From contig JAIOQL010000381.1 in assembly GCA_021413405.1 (NCBI GenBank), positions 1 to 7,144 on the forward strand: 7,144 nucleotides of DNA. Direction: 5' to 3'. The translations under genes were made by a program, and so were the position numbers. Below are positions 1-4,836 of this stretch, one piece after another (within the stretch, counting starts at the first letter, position 1; the number at the start of each line of letters is the position of its first letter). The notes beneath the pieces are model-generated. The model was not told the origin of the DNA and did no database searches. It worked only from the letters and a program-made list of their open reading frames with translations. The stretch is from Leptospira sp. Lineage in GTDB: Bacteria; Spirochaetota; Leptospiria; Leptospirales; Leptospiraceae.

Positions 1-255
1 AATAAGGTTTTCACAGTTTCCGCAAAAGAAATGACGGATACTTATGAAGCAGGAAAACTTTATGCATATTCTGCCCCATCAAAATCCAAACCCAGCGAAA
101 GAACTCCGCTCCCGTTTGAAAGTGTAAAAACAAGAATCAAAGAGGAATTAGAAAATTCAAAAAGAAAAGCTGAATTTGATAAATTGACCGGTGGATTCAA
201 GAAAGATTATTCACTGAAGGTTGCCGTGGAACAATTGGAAGCTGGAAGTATTTGA
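1..255 (+). CDS. SurA/PpiC-like peptidyl-prolyl isomerase, C-terminal end (5' partial)
   Basis: The frame is open from base 1 to the TGA at 253-255, giving 84 residues, so the gene begins outside the window; the internal ATG at 31 is not a credible start because the frame continues upstream without a stop. The visible part holds a Pro/Ser/Lys-rich stretch, then a charged helix beginning at 'PFESVKTRIKEELENSKRK' and a final 'KKDYSLKV' strand. This pattern (F-x-x-V-K-x-x-I, then a long Lys/Glu helix, then a short hydrophobic strand) is typical of the C-terminal helix that follows the parvulin (PpiC) domain in SurA, PrsA and PpiD-type periplasmic folding factors. The catalytic domain is not in the window, so isomerase activity cannot be judged. 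The nearest related gene here is the SurA/PpiD-like protein at 5622-6857, on the same strand. The family call is moderate. Confidence 0.55.
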   Translation, partial: NKVFTVSAKEMTDTYEAGKLYAYSAPSKSKPSERTPLPFESVKTRIKEELENSKRKAEFDKLTGGFKKDYSLKVAVEQLEAGSI

Positions 256-279
256 ATTAATTGCAATAAATTTTTTCTT

Positions 280-292
280 GATTTTTCAAATC
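280..292. promoter_or_regulatory. 13-bp palindrome upstream of the double-XRE gene
   Basis: GATTT-TTC-AAATC is a perfect inverted repeat with a 3-base centre, lying 46-58 bases upstream of the ATG at 338 and overlapping the proposed -35 box. XRE-family proteins commonly bind short palindromes in their own promoters, so this is a candidate autoregulatory operator. Short AT-only palindromes are common in AT-rich DNA, so the support is weak. Confidence 0.25.
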
Positions 293-313
293 TGTGTTAA
301 AAGTTAGTCTAAT
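285..313 (+). promoter_or_regulatory. candidate sigma-70 promoter for the double-XRE gene
   Basis: TTCAAA (285-290) and TCTAAT (308-313) match the -35 and -10 consensus at 4 of 6 and 5 of 6 positions and are 17 bases apart. Transcription would start near 320, just before the AGGGGA ribosome-binding site at 323-328, giving a very short leader. It is the best match I found in the 82-base gap; AT-rich DNA yields such matches by chance. Confidence 0.35.
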
Positions 314-337
314 AGATAAAAAAGGGGACATATTAAT

Positions 338-763
338 ATGAAGAATCATGTATATATGCTGCGAAAGAAAAGAGGGATAAAGCAGTATGATATGGCAAGA
401 GCTCTGGGGGTTTCTCCCAGCTATCTCTCTAAAATTGAAACAGGAAGCCAGGAGCCAACAGAAAGGTTTAAGCAAAACTGTTCAAAATACCTGAAAACTT
501 CGATAGATAAGCTATTTAATGAAAGCCCCGTTGAAGAAGTATTTCCTGAATTCACAACAGGTCTTACTAACAAATTATGGGCAAAAAGAAGAGAAATGGG
601 AATTAAACAATACGATATGGCAAAGAAACTAAGAGTTTCTACACCATTCTTGTCAAAAGTTGAATTAGGGTTACTGGAACCTCCAGATGAATTCAAACAG
701 CTTGCTTCAAAAGTTTTCAAAATTGATCAAGATCAGCTATTTCTTGCGACTGTAGAATTCTAA
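338..763 (+). CDS. Transcriptional regulator with two tandem XRE helix-turn-helix domains
   Basis: This 141-residue protein is almost entirely two copies of an XRE/Cro-type DNA-binding domain, at residues 3-60 and 78-135, joined by an acidic linker of about 17 residues. Aligned without gaps the copies are about 50% identical by my count (29 of 58). Shared elements are 'GIKQYDMA' (helix 2), the recognition region 'SYLSKIE' versus 'PFLSKVE', the 'EP' after helix 3 and the closing 'LF'. Synonymous codons have diverged between the copies, so the duplication is not recent. A tandem arrangement suggests the monomer binds two half-sites, as a normal XRE dimer would; that is inference. The start is supported by AGGGGA at 323-328, nine bases before the ATG. 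No ligand-binding, protease or toxin domain is attached. The target is unknown, but autoregulation is plausible because of the palindrome at 280-292. A hairpin terminator follows 10 bases after the stop. Confidence 0.85.
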   Translation: MKNHVYMLRKKRGIKQYDMARALGVSPSYLSKIETGSQEPTERFKQNCSKYLKTSIDKLFNESPVEEVFPEFTTGLTNKLWAKRREMGIKQYDMAKKLRVSTPFLSKVELGLLEPPDEFKQLASKVFKIDQDQLFLATVEF

Positions 764-773
764 GATAAATATT

Positions 774-806
774 AAAAGGATCCCGGGTAAATCCGGGATC
801 TTTTTC
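774..806. terminator. Rho-independent terminator, probably bidirectional
   Basis: GATCCCGG (779-786) pairs perfectly with CCGGGATC (793-800) around a 6-base loop, and flanking A and T runs extend the stem. TTTTT (801-805) follows on the plus strand. CTTTT follows on the minus strand. It lies between the convergent double-XRE gene (stop at 763) and clpB (stop at 860) and can serve both. It is the clearest terminator in the window. Confidence 0.88.
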
Positions 807-815
807 TATACACCG

Positions 816-832
816 GTAAGTTGTACTACAAA
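816..832 (+). repeat. Dispersed 17-bp motif, copy A (intergenic)
   Basis: GTAAGTTGTACTACAAA lies between the terminator and the clpB stop codon. It is the exact reverse complement of the copy at 3977-3993; the flanking bases do not match. It contains an 11-bp palindrome, TTGTA-C-TACAA. Confidence 0.8.
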
Positions 833-859
833 CTCATATTTCTACATTTCTTCAATGCA

Positions 860-2203
860 TTATTTCTTTTTAATTATTATCCGGCTGTTTTCATAGGCTA
901 TTGACACCTTGTCCCCCGGACTAAAATCCCCTTTCAAAATAAATTCGCTCAGCACGTTTCCTATTTCTCTTTGAATGAGCCTCTTTAAAGGTCTCGCTCC
1001 ATATTCAGAATCGAAACCTTTGCGAATCAGATACGTTTTCAACTCACTTGAGAAAGAGACAGTTATTCCATTGTCCCTGGCCTTTGCGGCCATCTGATTC
1101 AACTGCAATTCAACAATTTTTGTTAAAACCTCTTCCGTGATAGAATTAAAAAGGATAATTTCATCCAGCCTGTTCAAAAATTCAGGTTTGAAATGAGATT
1201 TTAGCTCTTTATCAATGTGCCTCTCTTTCTCTTCAAAAGAAAGATTTTCGTTACTTAGATAGTCAGAACCTAAATTTGATGTCATAATTATGACAGTGTT
1301 TTTGAAATCAACCAGACGGCCTTTTGCATCAGTAAGCCGCCCTTCATCAAAAATTTGCAGGAATATGTTAAATACATCCTTATTGGCTTTCTCTATCTCA
1401 TCGAACAGAACCAGACTGTAGGGTCTTCTCCTCACTGCTTCAGTAAGCTGCCCCCCCTCTTCATAGCCAACATAACCCGGCGGAGCACCTATTAATTTTG
1501 CTACGGAATGAGCTTCCATGTATTCACTCATATCGATCCTCTGTATGGCTGAGTCATCATCGAATAGAAATCCGGCCAAGGCTTTTGCAGTTTCCGTTTT
1601 ACCGACACCAGTAGGACCAAGAAACAAAAAAACACCCGTAGGACGATTGACATCTGACATTCCTGCCCGGGAGCGTCGTACGGCTTCCGACAACAAGGAT
1701 ATGGCATGATCTTGTCCAATGACCTTAGCTTTAAGCATATCTTCCATTTTCAGGAGCTTTTGCTTTTCTCCTTCGAGCATTTTCGAAACCGGTATCCCGG
1801 TCCAACGTGAGACTATATTGGCAATATCTTCTTCCGAAACTTCTTCGCGAAGCAAACGCGATTCTCCCGCAATAGCTTTCAATTCTTCGTTTGCACTTTG
1901 AAGTTTCTTATCTAACTCAACAAGTTTGCCATAGCGAATTTCCGCAACACGATTCAAATCTCCTGTTCTCTCGGCTTCCTTTTCCAGATTCTTGTTTCTC
2001 TCAATTTCTTGCTTTATAGATTTAATTCTTGAAATTTTTTCTTTCTCACTATTCCATTTTGCCATTTGTAAAGAAAAGCTTTCTTCAATTTTAGCTAATT
2101 CAGTCTGAAGTTCTGTAAGTCGTACTACAGATGCTTTGTCCTTTTCTTTTTTGAGTGCTTCCCGTTCAATTTTCCTGAATTCTGATCCCATGATGCAACT
2201 CAT
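860..2203 (-). CDS. clpB: ClpB C-terminal fragment: M-domain remainder and second ATPase domain
   Basis: This 447-residue open frame carries most of the coiled-coil M-domain (about residues 11-115) and a complete second AAA+ module. Visible elements are Walker A GPTGVGKT (196-203), pore loop GYVGYEEGG (243-251), Walker B with D268-E269, sensor-1 'TSN' (308-310), the arginine finger in 'EFLNRLDE' (R345) and sensor-2 'GARPLKR' (402-408). Roughly the first nine residues are out-of-frame reading of the upstream half, so homology starts near R10-K11. The ATG at 2203 has no convincing ribosome-binding site, so independent translation is doubtful; reinitiation or coupling from the overlapping upstream frame (38 bases) is possible. 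'ASVVRL' in the M-domain replaces the usual 'ASKKRL' or 'ASKERL', and these codons form one copy of the dispersed motif (2115-2131). The stop is 54 bases from the shared terminator. Confidence 0.8.
   Translation of the reverse strand: MSCIMGSEFRKIEREALKKEKDKASVVRLTELQTELAKIEESFSLQMAKWNSEKEKISRIKSIKQEIERNKNLEKEAERTGDLNRVAEIRYGKLVELDKKLQSANEELKAIAGESRLLREEVSEEDIANIVSRWTGIPVSKMLEGEKQKLLKMEDMLKAKVIGQDHAISLLSEAVRRSRAGMSDVNRPTGVFLFLGPTGVGKTETAKALAGFLFDDDSAIQRIDMSEYMEAHSVAKLIGAPPGYVGYEEGGQLTEAVRRRPYSLVLFDEIEKANKDVFNIFLQIFDEGRLTDAKGRLVDFKNTVIIMTSNLGSDYLSNENLSFEEKERHIDKELKSHFKPEFLNRLDEIILFNSITEEVLTKIVELQLNQMAAKARDNGITVSFSSELKTYLIRKGFDSEYGARPLKRLIQREIGNVLSEFILKGDFSPGDKVSIAYENSRIIIKKK
2115..2131 (+). 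repeat. Dispersed motif, copy B (inside clpB)
   Basis: GTAAGTCGTACTACAGA differs from copy A at two of 17 positions and keeps the 15-base core. It lies within the ClpB M-domain codons for S-V-V-R-L-T. The protein aligns to other ClpB sequences without an insertion here, so the motif occupies normal coding length. Confidence 0.7.
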
Positions 2204-3272
2204 AATTATTCTTTAAGCCTCTTAGAATTGTAATGGTTTCTTCAATTGACGGTTCTGCCGCGAACACAGGCTGAAACCTTCGTTCCAGTGCCTGATCCTT
2301 TTCAATATACTTCTGGTATTCTTTTAGAGTAGTTGCACCGATACATCTCAATTCTCCCCGGGCAAGTGCTGGCTTCAGCATATTGGATGCATCCAATGCC
2401 CCTTCCGTTGCTCCTGCACCAACCAAGGTATGAATTTCATCTATAAAGAGAATTATCTGACCGTCACTCGATTTCACTTCATCGAGAAGACTCTTCAGAC
2501 GATCTTCAAACTCTCCCCTATACTTTGCACCGGCTATCATTGATCCCAAATCGAGAGCAAATATTGATTTGCTTTTAATTCCATCGGGAACGTCTCCGGA
2601 AACTATTTTCCCTGCCAAACCCTCGACAATTGCAGTCTTACCGACGCCAGGCTCACCAATCAAAAGGGGATTATTTTTTGTTCTCCTCGACAAAACCTGA
2701 ATTATTCTCCTTATCTCTTCGTCGCGACCGATTACAGGGTCAAGTTTACCCTGTTTTGCAAGGGAATTTAAATCCTTTGCGTATTTTTTTAATGAATCTA
2801 TTTTTGATTCTGGTGAATCATCCATAATTGCTTTACCTTTCCTTGATTCTAAAACAGCTTTTAGTAAGATTTGATAATTCAATCCGAGACGATTAAACTC
2901 GGTCCGAAGTGCCGATGAATTTCCTTTCAAAAACCCCAATAACACATGATCCGTCGACAGATATTCATCTTTCATATCAATTCTAATTTTATCAGAATTT
3001 TGTAGTACGTCCACAAGACTTCCCGCCGGAGGAATTTCACCCGTGCCGTCAACCTTGGGAAGCTTCGAAATAATAGCTTCTGCTGCCTGCTGAAAATCGG
3101 ATAAATTTAATTTCAGACTTGAAAAAAGTACTGGTGCAAGACCATCAGATTGAGACAATATTGAAAGAATTAAATGGTCTTCTCTTTGCTCAGGATTTCT
3201 ATTTTTTTTGGCATAATCTTGCGAGCTATTGAATGCCTCAGACAATTTTAATGTCAGCCGATCTAATTTCAT
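2166..3272 (-). CDS. clpB: ClpB N-terminal fragment: N-domain and first ATPase domain, truncated
   Basis: This 368-residue frame holds the substrate-binding Clp N-domain (about 1-145) and the large subdomain of the first AAA+ module. Walker A GEPGVGKT is at 206-213, Walker B D278-E279, pore-loop tyrosine Y251 in 'GAKYRGE', sensor-1 'GATT' at 312-315 and the arginine pair R331-R332. These numbers coincide with E. coli ClpB, so no indel precedes them. The frame then fails after 'HHGIRI' with three foreign residues and a stop. The start 'MKLDRLTLKLSEAF' matches the usual ClpB beginning, although no good Shine-Dalgarno precedes it. If made, this fragment lacks the small subdomain needed for nucleotide sensing and hexamer packing. 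The upstream gap to the DUF1564-like gene is 43 bases, so clpB could be co-transcribed with it or use a promoter there. Confidence 0.82.
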   Translation of the reverse strand: MKLDRLTLKLSEAFNSSQDYAKKNRNPEQREDHLILSILSQSDGLAPVLFSSLKLNLSDFQQAAEAIISKLPKVDGTGEIPPAGSLVDVLQNSDKIRIDMKDEYLSTDHVLLGFLKGNSSALRTEFNRLGLNYQILLKAVLESRKGKAIMDDSPESKIDSLKKYAKDLNSLAKQGKLDPVIGRDEEIRRIIQVLSRRTKNNPLLIGEPGVGKTAIVEGLAGKIVSGDVPDGIKSKSIFALDLGSMIAGAKYRGEFEDRLKSLLDEVKSSDGQIILFIDEIHTLVGAGATEGALDASNMLKPALARGELRCIGATTLKEYQKYIEKDQALERRFQPVFAAEPSIEETITILRGLKNNYELHHGIRIQEN

Positions 3273-3305
3273 TGACGTTTAGACTGTGTAAAATTCGAAA
3301 AAAAA

Positions 3306-3319
3306 TTGATATTTATCAA
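3306..3319. promoter_or_regulatory. 14-bp palindrome between the DUF1564-like gene and clpB
   Basis: TTGATA-TT-TATCAA is a perfect 6-bp inverted repeat that overlaps the DUF1564-like stop codon (3316-3318) and lies 34-47 bases upstream of the clpB ATG. On the minus strand it is followed at once by eight T residues (3305-3298). It could be an operator for clpB or a weak AT-only terminator of the upstream gene; the stem has only one G-C pair per arm, so I favour neither strongly. Confidence 0.3.
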
Positions 3320-3894
3320 AAGAAATCAAAATTCAAAATAGGATGATTTTCCTTAGACAAATAGCCACCTCTCAGATAAATCTTATATTTTCTGGCGTTA
3401 TAATCGAATATTTGCACAAAGATAAACGGTTTTTGTAAAAAAAGGCTACCATCAATTCCAAATAGAACTCGTTCGTCGATCGCATCGCCTGCTTCGCTAC
3501 AATCCATTTCCATCAAGGTCAGAAAAATTGAAGTCATTGTTAGTATCCGAGATTGTGAAATCATCCGGATTTCAAGCCAATCCCTATCATCAGGTCGAAA
3601 ACTGATTGCCTTTAATTTTTGCCCCGGCTCCTGGTGTTTCTGTTTTACACCGTTAGATCTGCCGAATGTCAGTCCAGAGTAATTTATCAGCCTATACTTG
3701 TCCAATAAATGATGGAAATATTTGGAATAACTTCCATATTGCTTTCTCTTTGAATTTAGTAATTCCAATAATCTTGCCGGAACCTTGAAAGACGATGGGC
3801 TTCTCTGTGAATTTGAAATTCGCTTCTTAAAAGAAGAATGATTTGTATGGAAAATAAATGGGTTCATACTATAACCGGGTAAAAAATTGTTCAC
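3316..3894 (-). CDS. DUF1564-like Leptospira family protein
   Basis: This protein of up to 192 residues has no known function. Residues about 36-75 ('FKVPARLLELLNSKRKQYGSYSKYFHHLLDKYR') and 83-131 ('VKQKHQEPGQKLKAISFRP', 'DW.EIRMIS', then a hydrophobic helix ending 'LMEMD') resemble my recollection of DUF1564, a paralogous family of Leptospira, especially the block Q-x-x-G-x-x-L-x-x-I-x-F-R-P-x-x-x-D-W. It has no signal peptide or membrane helix, so it is probably cytosolic. The C-terminal 50 residues are rich in aromatic and basic residues and I do not recognise them. The longest frame begins with GTG at 3894; an ATG at codon 10 (3867) is an alternative, and neither has a clear ribosome-binding site. 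It lies 43 bases upstream of clpB and 95 bases downstream of an XRE gene on the same strand. Only the family assignment is offered, not a role. Confidence 0.6.
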   Translation of the reverse strand: MNNFLPGYSMNPFIFHTNHSSFKKRISNSQRSPSSFKVPARLLELLNSKRKQYGSYSKYFHHLLDKYRLINYSGLTFGRSNGVKQKHQEPGQKLKAISFRPDDRDWLEIRMISQSRILTMTSIFLTLMEMDCSEAGDAIDERVLFGIDGSLFLQKPFIFVQIFDYNARKYKIYLRGGYLSKENHPILNFDFF

Positions 3895-3976
3895 TTTGGA
3901 GTAAAAAAAACAGATTTATTGATATTTTTTTTAATTTTCCTGCGCTTCAAAACCAAACACATTTTTGATCTTACCA

Positions 3977-3993
3977 TTTGTAGTACAACTTAC
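3977..3993 (-). repeat. Dispersed 17-bp motif, copy D
   Basis: The plus strand reads TTTGTAGTACAACTTAC, the exact inverse of copy A at 816-832. It lies across the stop codon (3990-3992) of the XRE gene and in the gap before the DUF1564-like gene. With copy A it brackets a 3.1-kb segment holding clpB and the DUF1564-like gene. Confidence 0.8.
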
Positions 3994-4490
3994 ACCCTTT
4001 CCTTTGAGGCAGCTTTCAAATTTCGAACATTGGGATTTTCCTTGCCTAAATCATGAAAATGACCTTCAATTCTTGGAAGAAGTATCTGGATTATGTCAGC
4101 AAGTAAATCATATTTCCATGGCTCATTTACAGCTGATACCAGAAATTTAGAAATCAATCTTCGCCTTGGACTCTCAGATAGCAGATGAATAATCTGGGAT
4201 TCATCGGAATATTCATCTGCTCCAGAAAAGAAAAATTGTAAATTTACTTTATAAAATTGGCATATTAGCAGGAATATATGAGTAGGGATTTTACTTTCAG
4301 ACCTTTCTATTTTTCCAATTAAATTTGGATTTAATTTAACATTGAACTTCGATCGGAATTTTTCACAAAATTGTAAAAGTGTATACCCCTTCTCCTCTCT
4401 CAAATACCGCAATTTAATTCCAATCTCTCGATAAATATCATTTGAAAAATTGATCTCCGATTTTTTCTTCATCACTCCTGACAGTCTCAT
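3990..4490 (-). CDS. XRE-family transcriptional regulator with a C-terminal helical extension
   Basis: Residues about 20-88 of 166 form an XRE helix-turn-helix domain: 'IGIKLRYLREEKGYTLLQFCEKF', 'LNPNLIGKIERSESKIPTHIFLLICQFYKVNLQFFF'. The 'L..lR...G.tl.qf' helices, the 'I.KIER....P' block after the recognition helix and the 'YKV....FF' closing helix are characteristic. The insertion 'RSKFNVKLN' between helices 2 and 3 makes the turn longer than usual. Residues 97-166 are probably helical and match nothing I recognise; they may mediate dimerisation. It is likely a cytosolic DNA-binding repressor with an unknown target. The start is uncertain: ATG at 4490 has AGGT eight bases upstream, while ATG at 4472 has AGGAG only two bases away. 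The last codons overlap repeat copy D. It is unrelated in detail to the double-XRE protein at 338-763. Confidence 0.78.
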   Translation of the reverse strand: MRLSGVMKKKSEINFSNDIYREIGIKLRYLREEKGYTLLQFCEKFRSKFNVKLNPNLIGKIERSESKIPTHIFLLICQFYKVNLQFFFSGADEYSDESQIIHLLSESPRRRLISKFLVSAVNEPWKYDLLADIIQILLPRIEGHFHDLGKENPNVRNLKAASKERV

Positions 4491-4832
4491 TGAAAGTGAC
4501 CTGAAACGATCATTCAGAAAATTAAGTTCGCTGCATAAATCAGAGCGATAGGAGTTAAAAAAACAGAATAAATAGTAATGTAATGAATTTTAATCAGTTT
4601 ATAGTAATAAAAATACCTTGAATTAAATCTGAGGAAGTAAAAAAGCCTCCGTTTTTCAGCCTTATCTAAATTTGAAGAATGTTTAAAAAAAATAACTGCA
4701 AGTTTTCTTTTGTAGATAGTTTCGTCTTTTCAATTATCTATCTGCAAATACGTTTTGAATTCATTTGCGACTAAGAATATAAAAGTTAAACGAGGCTTAA
4801 AACTCAACGACGGTAATTCAAAATATAGTGAA
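4491..4832. other. 342-base AT-rich intergenic region
   Basis: No credible gene was found on either strand. The region must hold the promoter of the XRE gene (minus strand) and the 3' end of the membrane-protein transcript. It contains the inverted repeat at 4709-4748 and most of the stem-loop at 4813-4836. I found no -35/-10 pair good enough to call. A 31-codon plus-strand frame at 4679-4774 lacks a usable ribosome-binding site. Confidence 0.5.
4709..4748. repeat. 11-bp imperfect inverted repeat in the intergenic region
   Basis: TTTGTAGATAG (4709-4719) and CTATCTGCAAA (4738-4748) are reverse complements at 10 of 11 positions, with a T/C difference that still allows G-U pairing in RNA. An 18-base spacer separates them. 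There is no T-run next to the closing arm on the minus strand, so it is not a standard terminator. It could be an operator pair or an RNA stem in the transcript reading toward the XRE gene. Confidence 0.45.
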
Positions 4833-4836
4833 TTAC
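4813..4836 (-). terminator. 8-bp stem-loop across the stop codon of the membrane-protein gene
   Basis: GTAATTCA (4813-4820) and TGAATTAC (4829-4836) are perfect reverse complements with an 8-base loop, and the stop codon (4833-4835) lies in one arm. No U-tract follows on the minus strand, so it is at best a weak terminator or a 3'-end stabilising hairpin. Confidence 0.3.

Larger units (their letters stand above)
860..3272 (-). pseudogene. clpB: ATP-dependent disaggregase ClpB, disrupted by an internal deletion and frameshift
   Basis: ClpB is a hexameric AAA+ Hsp100 chaperone that, with DnaK, pulls aggregated proteins through its central pore in the cytosol. Both halves are well conserved here, but they sit in two frames (3272-2166 and 2203-860). 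The N-terminal frame follows the family up to 'ELHHGIRI' (residue 365). The next recognisable family sequence is 'KIEREALKKEKD' in the M-domain, one base out of frame. Against my memory of E. coli ClpB, about 55-57 residues are absent: the end of the ATPase-1 small subdomain (normally with a 'LPDKAIDLIDEA' motif) and the start of the M-domain coiled coil. The frame relation implies a loss of 3n-1 bases, roughly 165-170. Every other key motif is intact, so the lesion is either recent or an assembly error. The two pieces total about 803 family residues against roughly 860 for a complete protein. The original product would not form without the missing segment. Confidence 0.8.

Noticed and set aside
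1518..1901. Plus-strand open frames of about 60 codons opposite clpB
   Set aside because: They are antisense to strongly conserved ClpB codons, have no ribosome-binding sites and resemble no known protein.
2177..2182. A GAATTC (EcoRI) site exactly at the clpB junction, suggesting a cloning or chimera artefact
   Set aside because: Several other GAATTC sites occur in this AT-rich window (for example near 547, 690 and 755), so one at the junction is not informative.
2166..2203. Programmed frameshift joining the two clpB frames
   Set aside because: No slippery heptamer is visible, and a frameshift would not restore the roughly 56 missing residues.
2999..3009. A fifth copy of the dispersed motif in the clpB N-domain
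   Set aside because: Only TTTGTAGTACG matches (11 bases) and the rest diverges. The codons V-D-V-L-Q look like ordinary ClpB sequence, so it is not counted as a full copy.
816..3993. An insertion sequence or transposon bounded by copies A and D
   Set aside because: There is no transposase or recombinase between them, and further copies lie inside other genes without insertions.
4650..4670. A minus-strand terminator where GGAGGC is followed by a T-run
   Set aside because: The upstream GGCTG does not pair with GGAGGC, so there is no usable stem.
4679..4774. A 31-codon plus-strand frame beginning MFKKNNCKF
   Set aside because: GAAG lies too close to the ATG, the composition is that of AT-rich spacer, and it overlaps the inverted repeat.
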